A stretch of 64,000 nt of DNA from Planomicrobium stackebrandtii (lineage in GTDB: Bacteria; Bacillota; Bacilli; Bacillales_A; Planococcaceae): the NCBI RefSeq assembly GCF_030814955.1, contig NZ_JAUSWB010000001.1, forward strand, positions 62,001-126,000. The letters are read 5' to 3'. The translations under genes and the position numbers were made by a program. This document shows positions 1-7,900 of the stretch, in pieces (the first letter of the stretch is position 1; every line of letters starts with the position of its first letter). The notes beneath the pieces are model-generated. The model ran no database searches, had not been told where the DNA came from, and saw only the letters and a program-made list of their open reading frames with translations.

Positions 1-2
1 AA

Positions 3-152
3 AGGCTTTTAAATGAATATAGCTTGAAAACAAAGAAACGATGGAAAACAGATAACTTCACGTGGAGAATAAATATACTCGCTGAAAATCTTAAAACGCT
101 TTGCTTATTCGCATTAGAGGAAAATAAAAAAGTATTTGCTGCAGGAGATTGA
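3..152 (+). CDS. Possible 3' end of a gene cut by the window edge
   Basis: A frame stays open from base 3 to the TGA at 150-152, giving 49 Lys/Arg-rich residues that end in KKVFAAGD. The only in-frame start candidate is a TTG near base 24 without a convincing ribosome binding site, so a gene entering from the left is more likely than a complete one. I do not recognise the family, and it could be a chance open frame in AT-rich DNA. Confidence 0.25.
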   Translation, partial: RLLNEYSLKTKKRWKTDNFTWRINILAENLKTLCLFALEENKKVFAAGD

Positions 153-346
153 ACTCAGGGAGTAAACTTTTCACCTCATGGAGAGTGAAACTTACTGAAT
201 TTCAAATTTGTAGGTACTCGAACTTTTCAAAAGTATTCTCGCTGCCCTGACTTTCCAACAGTTGCCCACAACTTTGATAGCAAAATTGATTTAAGGTAAC
301 TAATAAATTTAGTGCACGTCTAAATTTGTGCTGGGAGGGGAAAGTA

Positions 347-838
347 TTGAAGTCTAAAACTTTGTATTTAAGCAGTATTATTACTTTGTTGTTGGCTGGT
401 TGTGTTCAAGAGAATCAAGTGATCGGAAATGATAATAGTAATTCTATAGAAAATACTGACTATGTATCACAAAAACCACCGCATCTGAAAGTTAGAATAA
501 ATGAAGAGGACTATTCTGCCGGTTTAAGTGGTTATGAGTGGAACTACTTTGATCAAGAGGAAAATATGATGGCTACTGTTCAAACAGAATCGATCTCACC
601 TTTTGATTTAGTCGGTAATCGGGAGGCACCTGCGGTAAATTCAGAAACATCCATTCAGTTTAGATTTGAAGAAGAACCGCTTTTTTATCAAGTTAATATT
701 TGGGATGCTAAGAATACTAGAGAAGCTTCTTCAAACGTAGTTGCACTAGAGGGGCAAAGCGGAAGAACAATTTATGAAGTGGCAGCAACTTGGGAACAAG
801 GAACTGGCCATTATTTTTTCCCGCTAACTGTAGAATAA
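347..838 (+). CDS. Predicted lipoprotein of unknown function
   Basis: The gene encodes about 163 residues. The TTG at 347 is chosen because GGAGGGG lies 6 bases upstream (334-340); the frame stays open to 326, but that start has no site. The N-terminus is a lipoprotein signal: two lysines, a hydrophobic stretch and the lipobox LLAGC, so the mature protein should be lipidated on Cys and held outside the membrane. The rest is acidic and soluble, with motifs such as PPHLKVRINEEDY and an aromatic GYEWNYFD stretch, as in small Bacillales surface lipoproteins with a beta-rich domain. I do not recognise a named family. It appears monocistronic and converges on the CPCC gene. Confidence 0.75.
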   Translation: MKSKTLYLSSIITLLLAGCVQENQVIGNDNSNSIENTDYVSQKPPHLKVRINEEDYSAGLSGYEWNYFDQEENMMATVQTESISPFDLVGNREAPAVNSETSIQFRFEEEPLFYQVNIWDAKNTREASSNVVALEGQSGRTIYEVAATWEQGTGHYFFPLTVE

Positions 839-861
839 TACATCTCTTTTATACGCAAATC

Positions 862-1212
862 CTATCCATATAAAAGCAGTTCTTTTTCAAGCATGAAAAT
901 TTCGTTCCATTTGATCAACTCGTTTTCTTCGTTGTCCTCATCCAATAGTTGATAGGCATCTATCAAAATTCTTTTTTTCACTAAGAATGCAGAAGGTATG
1001 CTCCGGGGTTTTTCTCGATACATCGTAAAGTGGACAGCAAAATTCCGCCTGGCTTCTTCTAATGAGTAATCGCCATTTGGACCTCCATCCATTGTTTCAG
1101 GAGTCTGCTCACTGTAACCCGAATCCTGCCAATCGCACAATATGCAGATTTCATCGTAAGATCTTCTATTTAAAGTAGGATAGCCGCAGCACGGACATTT
1201 TTCTCTATTCAT
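862..1212 (-). CDS. CPCC family cysteine-rich protein
   Basis: This 116-residue protein begins MNREKCPCCGYPTL. It carries the CPCC motif and a second Cys pair (ICILCDWQDSGY), the pattern of the CPCC cysteine-rich family, which probably binds one zinc through four Cys. The aromatic-acidic WQDSGY and the GGPNGDYSLEEAR segment are typical of the family. Family function is unknown; members are scattered in Firmicutes accessory regions and sometimes sit near toxin or immunity genes. The start is supported by AGGAG 8 bases upstream. No toxin gene is visible beside it here. Confidence 0.8.
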   Translation of the reverse strand: MNREKCPCCGYPTLNRRSYDEICILCDWQDSGYSEQTPETMDGGPNGDYSLEEARRNFAVHFTMYREKPRSIPSAFLVKKRILIDAYQLLDEDNEENELIKWNEIFMLEKELLLYG

Positions 1213-1552
1213 TTATAAGCTCCTTTGCAGATAAAAGTATTTTAATTGTATTTATAAAAAAGTAAAAAATGGACTCTGTCTTAGTCGCACTCACAAGCTT
1301 TTATAATAACAAAAGGGGAGTATCAGATTCCAAAACTATTGGCTATTTTGTCCTTTTCGTTGGATGAAGTAAACTTATGTTTGATTATGCAGTGATCATT
1401 TAATACTTTGCTACGATTATTAAGGTCCGTATATTCTTCTGTTTGTCTCACTTTACTTTTTGCTGAGTAGTTGTAAAAAGGCATCATCCAGACTGGTACT
1501 TATCAGCTTGCTAATTTTTGAAAAAATAGAACAAGTAAAGGAGGAAAACTCA
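1213..1552. other. Intergenic stretch without a recognised gene
   Basis: About 340 bases of AT-rich DNA lie between the start of the CPCC gene and the small membrane ORF at 1553. I see no RNA gene, clear hairpin terminator or long open frame. A frame upstream of 1553 is open from 1460 but has no usable ribosome binding site, so I treat it as noncoding. Confidence 0.5.
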
Positions 1553-1666
1553 TTGGTCGAAGAGTCTTACATTAATTGGGTAGATGTATTGGCAACATAC
1601 CTGATATTTGGTGCTATTATCATTTTTGTAATTTTGTTAATTAGATGGATTGTTAAACGAAAATAA
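1553..1666 (+). CDS. Small single-pass membrane protein, 37 aa
   Basis: AAAGGAGG at 1537-1544 precedes the TTG at 1553 by 8 bases, a near-perfect site that decides the start. The product is 37 residues: a short acidic N-terminus (VEESYINW), one hydrophobic helix over roughly residues 11-32, and a basic RWIVKRK tail, predicting the C-terminus inside. Such peptides can be regulators, toxins or subunits, and nothing identifies which. The strong site and amphitopic design make it more credible than a random ORF. Confidence 0.5.
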   Translation: MVEESYINWVDVLATYLIFGAIIIFVILLIRWIVKRK

Positions 1667-1835
1667 TTGACTTTATAAACAGCGACTAAATAACTTGGCA
1701 ATAAACTGAAGTTATCGATGAGTCTAAGGCATTTTATCACCCTATATCGAGACATGTGCGCAGAGCATAAAATTCGATAGAAGAAAGCAAAAAACTAGTT
1801 AGTTATCAGTCAGTGTTAGTTAGGAGGAACTGCCA

Positions 1836-1919
1836 ATGAAAAGAAAAGCTAAGTACATTTTAATTTTTATATCTGGATTGGTTGTATATTTCGGATTCTC
1901 GATTCTTCTGGCGATTTAA
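1836..1919 (+). CDS. Very small membrane peptide, 27 aa
   Basis: TAGGAGG at 1820-1826 lies 9 bases before an ATG. The ORF encodes 27 residues: a basic head (MKRKAKY) followed by one hydrophobic helix to the end (FSILLAI). It follows the 37-residue membrane ORF by about 170 bases on the same strand. This is the design of many small Gram-positive membrane peptides and of some type I toxins, but no antisense RNA can be shown from sequence alone. Confidence 0.45.
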   Translation: MKRKAKYILIFISGLVVYFGFSILLAI

Positions 1920-1963
1920 CTGGACTAGCTGATAAATTTGAGCCTGATGCAAAATCAGAAAAG

Positions 1964-1994
1964 TCCGGTTAGCTCGGTAGGCAAGTTAACCGGG
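1964..1994 (-). terminator. Possible terminator of the universal stress gene
   Basis: CCGGTTA at 1965-1971 pairs with TAACCGG at 1987-1993, and on the minus strand a T-rich run follows. It lies just downstream of the minus-strand universal stress gene. The loop is long, so support is moderate. Confidence 0.4.
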
Positions 1995-2014
1995 CATTGT
2001 TAAAATTTGTCCTT

Positions 2015-2467
2015 TTAATCCTCAGCTTTTTCTCTTCGAACAACTAATACATCACAAGGACTGCTGCTGACAATGTGCTGAGACACACTGCCCATTAAAT
2101 AATGTTCAACTGCATTTAAGCCCTGAGCTCCGCATACAATAAGGTCGGCATCTACCTGTTTTGCGTAATCGCGCGAAATGACCTTATTAGGAGAGCCTGG
2201 GACTACAAACACATTCACTTCTGAAACTCCGGCTGCAGCAGCTTCTTCTTTATATTTATTAAGCAGCTGTTTGCCATATTCAAAAACTTCATCATTCATA
2301 TCCGGCACACGTTTGGTCATCGCCGTAAAGGAACGGGTATCCACTACATAAATTAAATTCAATACGGCATTATCTCGTTTTGCTATTTGCACCGACTTTT
2401 TTAGCGCCCATTCTGCTTCACGTGATCCATCAACTGCCGTTAAGATGTGCTTGTACTCCATTGCCAT
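2015..2467 (-). CDS. Universal stress protein, UspA family
   Basis: This 150-residue single-domain Usp protein is of the usual length. The N-terminus has the beta1 pattern KHILTAVDGSREAEWAL, with the Asp that contacts ATP. The C-terminal part has the ATP-binding signature G-2x-G-9x-G-S (GAQGLNAVEHYLMGS), so it is expected to be an ATP-binding, dimeric cytoplasmic stress protein. The start is set by GGAGGG about 7 bases upstream. It is monocistronic. Usp proteins help cells survive starvation, oxidative or membrane stress, but a specific role cannot be read here. Confidence 0.92.
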   Translation of the reverse strand: MAMEYKHILTAVDGSREAEWALKKSVQIAKRDNAVLNLIYVVDTRSFTAMTKRVPDMNDEVFEYGKQLLNKYKEEAAAAGVSEVNVFVVPGSPNKVISRDYAKQVDADLIVCGAQGLNAVEHYLMGSVSQHIVSSSPCDVLVVRREKAED

Positions 2468-2639
2468 GCTAATCCCTCCTCAGATTTTTTATTCTTTTCT
2501 TACACTAAATTCTTCAAGGCTTGTGAAAATCCTTTCTTTTACAGTTGAAATCTTTATTTTATTATTCCATGACGATAGCAAAGGAAAAACGAAGATCCAT
2601 GATTCTTGATTCGTCTGGAATGGCGGTAAAGAGCAATGT

Positions 2640-2777
2640 TTATTTTAATGGATCAAATCGTATATGTAGGTGATGAATGAACAACACCGTACACAACTCA
2701 ATAAATATGACGCTTGAAAGAATTGCAGCACCAGCTTTAGCCAATCCATCTTTTAAAACTTGAGTTAAAAACTTCAT
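2640..2777 (-). CDS. Small hydrophobic protein, 45 aa (candidate)
   Basis: The minus strand carries ATG at 2777 with GGAG about 11 bases upstream (a competing ATG lies three codons earlier) and an open frame of 45 residues ending at the TAA at 2640-2642. The product starts MKFLTQVLKDGLAKAGAAIL, continues as an amphipathic to hydrophobic segment (SSVIFIELCTVLF) and ends in a His-rich stretch. It shows no known motif. It could be a small membrane-associated peptide or a chance ORF. Confidence 0.35.
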   Translation of the reverse strand: MKFLTQVLKDGLAKAGAAILSSVIFIELCTVLFIHHLHIRFDPLK

Positions 2778-2981
2778 ACTATACATCTCCAAATCATTTT
2801 ATTCGTTCTTTGTTACTACAATTATTGACCGCAAAGCTTAAAAGAACCTTAAAGTGTAAGGGAAGTAAAAAAAGGAGCGAATATAGCCTTTCTCGCATAA
2901 AAGATGAAACCTCAACTTTGCCGTTTCGTATATAAGAAAAGTAAGATTCACAGAATATGTAAAATAGAAGGGGGACTCCAT

Positions 2982-3164
2982 ATGTCTACAGAAGCTATCG
3001 GCCTACTTGCTATAGTTACCAGTGTAATTTGGGTGCTTCTGACCAACGAACTGGCAAAGTCTTCAGAGACAAAAAACGGGCGGAAAATAGCCACTTTAAT
3101 GACGGCAGGCACTTTGTTTACAACAATACTTACAGTTTCACTGTTCCAAAGTCTTCTATTATAA
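2982..3164 (+). CDS. Small two-helix membrane protein, 60 aa
   Basis: GAAGGGGG at 2968-2975 precedes the ATG at 2982; the frame is open further upstream but lacks a better site. The product has two hydrophobic helices (about residues 5-22 and 38-58) joined by a polar basic loop (SSETKNGRKI). No named family is recognised. It sits about 30 bases ahead of the GNAT gene and may be co-transcribed with it. Confidence 0.6.
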   Translation: MSTEAIGLLAIVTSVIWVLLTNELAKSSETKNGRKIATLMTAGTLFTTILTVSLFQSLLL

Positions 3165-3195
3165 AAATGCTGGAAAAATAAAGGGGATATTACAT

Positions 3196-3657
3196 ATGAC
3201 TCAAAATATTGATTTTAGACTGGCGACTCTTGGAGATTTGGATAGCATTGTAGAAATGCTGAACGACGATCTTCTCGGCAGCCAAAGAGAACGTTATGAG
3301 CAACCACTTCCAGATAGCTACCTACAAGCATTTCATGCTATAACAAATGATCCCAATAATGAATTGATAGTGGCTTGTATGGGCTATGAGATCATTGGTG
3401 TCCAACAGATTACGTTCACTCCTTATTTAACGTATCAAGGCGGATGGAGAGCCACGATTGAAGGCGTGAGAACGTCTTCTTTACATCGAGGAAAAGGCAT
3501 AGGGACTCAGCTCATTCAATGGGCAATTTCCCGGGCGAAAGATCGTGGCTGCCATTTGGTTCAACTTACCACAGATAAAAAGCGCCAGGATGCATTGCGC
3601 TTTTACGAACAACTTGGTTTTGCAGCATCACATGAAGGATTAAAACTAAAGCTATAG
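3196..3657 (+). CDS. GNAT family N-acetyltransferase
   Basis: A 153-residue single GNAT domain. The acetyl-CoA pyrophosphate-binding loop is RGKGIG within motif A (about residues 98-104), followed by helix TQLIQWA and the C-terminal RFYEQLGFAAS motif typical of the fold. It should transfer an acetyl group from acetyl-CoA to an amine; the substrate is not evident. The start is supported by AAGGGGAT upstream. A strong terminator follows. Confidence 0.9.
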   Translation: MTQNIDFRLATLGDLDSIVEMLNDDLLGSQRERYEQPLPDSYLQAFHAITNDPNNELIVACMGYEIIGVQQITFTPYLTYQGGWRATIEGVRTSSLHRGKGIGTQLIQWAISRAKDRGCHLVQLTTDKKRQDALRFYEQLGFAASHEGLKLKL

Positions 3658-3696
3658 CAGTTACATAACTTTTAAATCCAATAATATTTGAAAAGC

Positions 3697-3738
3697 AGAG
3701 AGAAAAGCGTCGCAAAAGTCCATTTTCTCTCTTTTTTC
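3697..3738 (+). terminator. Rho-independent terminator
   Basis: AGAGAGAAAA (3697-3706) pairs with TTTTCTCTCT (3723-3732), followed by a run of T. It closes the 2982-3657 unit. Confidence 0.75.
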
Positions 3739-3924
3739 GAATGTAAAAATATTGGAGATGTAGCCATACACTTGTAGATAATTTAATAGATTCATCTTGC
3801 CCTGAATTTTAAATATCTTCTTCAATAAAATTCAAATATTTGTAACGCGATTCTAATTTAATTTTCAAAAATGTATAAAATCAATATAGGTAGACGTATC
3901 TTTGAATAGAGAGTAGGTAGGAGC

Positions 3925-5009
3925 ATGAATCGAACAAAACTGGAAGCAGCACTGGCGCATGCCAGCGTTCGAGATCCGATATTTCTTGGAGAAGGGGCTT
4001 GGCATTGTGCATGGAAAGTACAGAAAGCCGGCGGTGACTTTGTACTGCGAATTCCCAAAGAAACGCTTATGGGAAATCGGTGGCGTTTAACGAGGCTGCA
4101 TTAAGAGCAGAATATGGTGGAACAAAACTGTACTATCAGTCTGTCAACAAAGCAAATGAAGGTGCAGCACCGGAGTTTTATGATTTTCATGTATCACCGA
4201 GACTGACCTACACATTGGAAACCTTCGCCGGCAATCCAATCGACTTGCATACAGTGACAGAAGAAATGGCGTTTCAAACAGGACTGGAAGTCGGAAAAAT
4301 CCATTGGCAAACAGAAGAAATTCCACACGAACTTGACGGTTATGGATATCTTGCATGGACGCAGGATAAAGGGCTGCATGGTGCTTTTGATGGCAATGCA
4401 AGAGAGTTTTTAAAAGAAGAAAGCAAAGAGCATTTAGCTGATTACAGCGTCTTATGCACAGCCCGTTCAGAGTTTGAAGACCCTGTCGTCAGTCGAGCAA
4501 TCCAAGTAGCTGTAGAGCTTAGAAATCGGCAATTTAAAAAGCCGCTTCTGGCAAATCAGGACGTATCACCGGAAAACATTTTACTGAATGATGGCCGTGT
4601 CCGTTTAATCGATCCATATCCAAGCATTTATTATTCGCGAGGGATGGCCGGCAATTTTATGAACCTTTACGAAACCTACTTTATCGGTTTGGCGGATACA
4701 GAACGCTACCGCAGCCATCAATTTTCAAAGTGTGCCGACCAGCTGAAAGCGATGGCAATAGGGTTTCTCGAAGGGTACAGCGCGGGCGATCTGCAAGTTG
4801 AAAGGGAAGTGAGGGGCGAACAGCTGCTGCAATTGCTGGAGACCGCACACAGTCATTTTTGCTTGTTGTCAGAAGAGATATCTGAAGAGAAGAGGATCCG
4901 GTATGGCAATGCAGCAGCGATAAAAGAGCGGCTCGTCTGGCTTTCTGAAGAACTTAAATCCCTGGCTGCTGATCAAATTAGTGAGCTTGAGCAAACTGTC
5001 AGTGGATGA
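3925..5009 (+). pseudogene. APH-type phosphotransferase, frameshifted
   Basis: Two overlapping frames together encode one kinase-fold protein of about 361 residues. The first runs from ATG 3925 (behind GTAGGAG) and reads FLGEGAWHCAWKV and DFVLRIPKETL, which resemble the nucleotide-binding strands of aminoglycoside/choline-type phosphotransferases. It then stops at 4104. The second, open from 4080, continues with a Brenner-like catalytic loop NQDVSPENILL and the metal site LIDPYP. Adding one T in CTTATG at 4066-4071 would join them as KETLYGKSVAFNEAAL, so one base seems to be missing. Substrate is unknown. Either the gene is broken or the assembly lacks one base. Confidence 0.75.
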
Positions 5010-5033
5010 AATCTTGCATAGGATAGGTGAAAA

Positions 5034-5504
5034 ATGAATCCAAACGAAGTTTTAGAGAGAATGCAAATACACAGGATTACAGAGCCTTTTGAAGAGCAGG
5101 CTAGAGCGGTGGTTTTAAAAGGGTTAGAAGAGCGCTTTGGCTTTATCGATCCCAAGTATAATCCAGATTTAAAAAGCATTGTCTTGAGCTATAGCGGACA
5201 AAGGGCTGTGTTTTTGGTTGGCATCTACAAAGATCGGGTGATTTGCACCGGCGCTGTATCTATGGAATCCTTAAGCGTTGGAAGAGTCGAACGGATGTCA
5301 GTCTTGAAAGAATACAGAAGAACCGGTGTCGCCAAAGGGATGATCCATAGCTTGGAGTCGTGGTCGAAAGAAAACGGATATCAACAATTAGTTTTGGAAA
5401 CAAACAATGACTGGCAAAGCGCGATTGGTTTTTATAAGAACAGAGGGTACAGCATATATTTAAATGATGGCAAGTGCAGCCATTTTGTTAAGGAATTGGT
5501 TTGA
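5034..5504 (+). CDS. GNAT family N-acetyltransferase
   Basis: A 156-residue protein. The acetyl-CoA loop is RRTGVAKGM (about residues 97-105), preceded by the beta4 strand RVERMSVLKEY and followed by the C-terminal AIGFYKNRGY motif of GNAT enzymes. It begins 24 bases after the kinase stop and may share its transcript. Substrate unknown. The start fits AGGTGAAAA just upstream of ATG 5034. Confidence 0.88.
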   Translation: MNPNEVLERMQIHRITEPFEEQARAVVLKGLEERFGFIDPKYNPDLKSIVLSYSGQRAVFLVGIYKDRVICTGAVSMESLSVGRVERMSVLKEYRRTGVAKGMIHSLESWSKENGYQQLVLETNNDWQSAIGFYKNRGYSIYLNDGKCSHFVKELV

Positions 5505-5553
5505 TCTGAGTATATTACTAAGAAGATATGGGGAAAAAATTGGGGGTCAAGCA

Positions 5554-6402
5554 ATGGATTGGTCAAAAGAACAAGAGGAAGTAAAACTTGATTTGAGTTT
5601 TCTCCCGCCAACATTGAAGCAACTGAAAAAGTTCAGCGAATTATTGGATAAAGAAGGGGTATCATTTGACGAATACTTTGGTTTGGAATGGACTGACAGC
5701 AGAATGGCCTACCATCAGACACCGCTTGATGTACTGCCATTCATGTCTCCGGGTGTAGATGGTATTCATATTGGCTTGTTAACAGACTTTGGTACAGTCA
5801 CCGATTTGGAGCAAGCGTTTGTTGTTTGTATATTTCCAATGGAGGATCCAGAAAATGCTGTACAACTGCTGGCACGCAATCCGAAAGAATTTATCAACTA
5901 CCTTAACAGCGATAAGCACTTGCTGATGTTATACAATGCACCGATAATTGAGTCGAAGGATCGATATCAGCTCTTTCTGCAGGAGGCAGAAGAGGAGTTC
6001 GAAGCAAACTCTAAGCGAAATGAATTGGAATTAAAACTAAAAAATTTCATGGACTCTAAAGAAATTGTTGATGTTTATGACTATGTAAAGACTACAGTTT
6101 CTGCTGAACGGAATGCGCAGATTGTATTGCCCACTTTAGATGGGGTTGGAGTAGCGAATTTTGGTAAGACAGGCGGAGCACCAGATACGAATTCTTTTGA
6201 AATAACAGAAAAAATAACTCTTGAAGAAATATGCACGTATTTTGAACAGGCTTCTGACGATCGTAAACTGGCATTCATACGCGATGCTCAGTTCACGGGA
6301 GTAATTTTCGAGGACTTAGAACTCAAAGCTTTTCTCGTTAAAGAACTCAAGAAGATTGGGTGCGACAAGGAAGCAGAGCGTTTGAAAAGTTATGATTGGT
6401 AA
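5554..6402 (+). CDS. Conserved-looking hypothetical protein, 282 aa
   Basis: The start is placed at ATG 5554 (MDWSKEQEEVKLDL) behind TGGGGGT; the frame is open from 5464, but the earlier part overlaps the GNAT gene. The protein is soluble and acidic. Its first half has a GVDGIHIGLLTDFG segment and alternating strand/helix patterns weakly reminiscent of SMI1/KNR4 (SUKH) domains. The C-terminal half contains FIRDAQFTGVIF and ends with helical repeats. I cannot assign a family with confidence, and the SUKH idea is inference only. Confidence 0.7.
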   Translation: MDWSKEQEEVKLDLSFLPPTLKQLKKFSELLDKEGVSFDEYFGLEWTDSRMAYHQTPLDVLPFMSPGVDGIHIGLLTDFGTVTDLEQAFVVCIFPMEDPENAVQLLARNPKEFINYLNSDKHLLMLYNAPIIESKDRYQLFLQEAEEEFEANSKRNELELKLKNFMDSKEIVDVYDYVKTTVSAERNAQIVLPTLDGVGVANFGKTGGAPDTNSFEITEKITLEEICTYFEQASDDRKLAFIRDAQFTGVIFEDLELKAFLVKELKKIGCDKEAERLKSYDW

Positions 6403-6467
6403 AATAAAAATCTACAAGAAAATTACCGCGGATTAAAGCATTCTATACTCAAAGGGGGAACTCTATA

Positions 6468-7223
6468 GTGGCTGAACAACAAAAGCGCATAGCAGTTGTA
6501 ACAGGTGTAGGCCATCCAAAAGGCATTGGGGCCGCAGTCTGTCGAAAGCTGGCTTCGCAAGGTGTAGATATATTCTTCACTCACTGGGAATCAAATTTTG
6601 ATTTCCCTTCAAAGTTTCAAACAGAACTAGTTGATATGGGTGTGCAGTGTGAATTTATAGAAGTAGATTTGTCTGAAAGAGAGGCTTACAAAGTCGTGTT
6701 GTCAGCAGTGATTAAAAAAATTGGAAAGCCTAACATCTTGATTAACAACGCAGCCCATTCAACAGATTCAGATTACATGGCACTTACGGAAAAAATATTG
6801 GATGACCATTATTACGTGAACGTCAGAACGACTTGCCTTCTTTGTACAGAGTTTGCCCGGCAGTTCCAAAAAAGCGAAAGCAAGAACGGCAGAATTGTCA
6901 ACTTAGTATCTGGACAAGGCTTGGGACCAATGCCCAAAGAATTAGCCTATGTGGCAACTAAGGGAGCCATCTCAGCCTTTTCGGTTTCGCTGTCTTCAGA
7001 TCTTGCCAGATTGGGCATTACAGTCAATGCAGTTAATCCTGGGCCGACCGATACGACTTGGATGACGGATGGCATTCGACAGCATTTGCTTCCCCAGTTT
7101 CCAGCTGGAAGGATTGGGCAACCAGAGGATGCGGCGAACATTATCGCCTTTCTGGCCAGCGAAGAAGCAGAATGGATTACCGGACAAATTATTAATTCAG
7201 AAGGCGGCTTTCTTAGAGGGTAG
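6468..7223 (+). CDS. SDR family oxidoreductase
   Basis: A 251-residue classical short-chain dehydrogenase/reductase. It has a cofactor-binding loop TGVGHPKGIGAA near residue 12, NNAA near residue 90, a catalytic Ser in VNLVSGQG, the YVATK active-site Tyr/Lys pair and the C-terminal VNPGPTDT motif. The ending ITGQIINSEGGF matches 3-oxoacyl-ACP-reductase-like members. In B. subtilis and relatives such proteins are usually annotated FabG-like with unknown substrates. The GTG at 6468 follows AAAGGGGGAA. It is the last gene before a strong terminator. Confidence 0.92.
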   Translation: MAEQQKRIAVVTGVGHPKGIGAAVCRKLASQGVDIFFTHWESNFDFPSKFQTELVDMGVQCEFIEVDLSEREAYKVVLSAVIKKIGKPNILINNAAHSTDSDYMALTEKILDDHYYVNVRTTCLLCTEFARQFQKSESKNGRIVNLVSGQGLGPMPKELAYVATKGAISAFSVSLSSDLARLGITVNAVNPGPTDTTWMTDGIRQHLLPQFPAGRIGQPEDAANIIAFLASEEAEWITGQIINSEGGFLRG

Positions 7224-7289
7224 ATAAACTAAGGAGAATTCATGTCAGAAAACATGTCAAACCATAGATTAATCTATATGAAAATAAAT

Positions 7290-7327
7290 GAGGGCATTCG
7301 AATAAATCATCGAATGCCCTCATTTTT
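7290..7327. terminator. Strong rho-independent terminator between convergent genes
   Basis: GAGGGCATTCGA at 7290-7301 pairs perfectly with TCGAATGCCCTC at 7310-7321, and T runs follow on the plus strand. It lies between the SDR gene and the convergent DUF3784 gene. Confidence 0.88.
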
Positions 7328-7338
7328 AAATTTAGAGG

Positions 7339-7671
7339 TCACGAACCATCGTTTAATTTATAACAATCTCCTGTGTTCATATAAACCAAAGCAACTACGA
7401 TGGTGGCAACCATCAAACTATTCCCAATGATTAGTAACCAACTTAGTTGAAGATATTCTCCAACGAAAATAATTGCCATGGAAAATGCAATGCTGAGCAA
7501 TACTTTCCCCGTAGCTTTACACAAAGCCATTTCATCATACTTCGCTTTTTCTTCAGCCGGCATCGTGTTGTAACCAGCAATCAGAAAAGCACCTTTTCCC
7601 TGCAATAAAATAATGCTTAAAATAAGAAACAAGATCATTAACCCAAGTGGAACAAGCATTTCCATTGCCAT
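7339..7671 (-). CDS. DUF3784 family membrane protein
   Basis: A 110-residue protein with about three transmembrane helices. The segment GKGAFLIAGYNTMPAEEKAKYD is the hallmark of DUF3784 proteins, short Firmicutes membrane proteins of unknown function. The start has GGGGAGGG about 9 bases upstream (a second in-frame ATG follows two codons later). It is transcribed away from gldA, and the shared 230-base gap to 7901 would hold both promoters. Confidence 0.85.
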   Translation of the reverse strand: MAMEMLVPLGLMILFLILSIILLQGKGAFLIAGYNTMPAEEKAKYDEMALCKATGKVLLSIAFSMAIIFVGEYLQLSWLLIIGNSLMVATIVVALVYMNTGDCYKLNDGS

Positions 7672-7900
7672 AGGGATAAACCCTCCCCCGCACAGAATAA
7701 TGTGTAGTAAGTATATCGTTTGGCCTCTTATAAAGTTTCATTTAATTGATATTTTGAATATATGCTATTGCAGGCAAGTTGCACTAAGAGCTTTTTTTGA
7801 AAACACACTTTGTTTACCTAGCTAACTTCCAGGGAAGCATAGTACTTAGTGCTATTATTTTAATGGACTGTAATACAAGATTTGAAAGGAGCAATTAATT

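Noticed and set aside
2560..2690. Plus-strand short frame encoding about 34 residues opposite the 45-aa minus ORF
   Set aside because: It has no ribosome binding site and no recognisable pattern.
7242..7430. Plus-strand frame of 62 codons after the SDR gene
   Set aside because: It contains the terminator hairpin at 7290-7327 and reads through the DUF3784 gene antisense.
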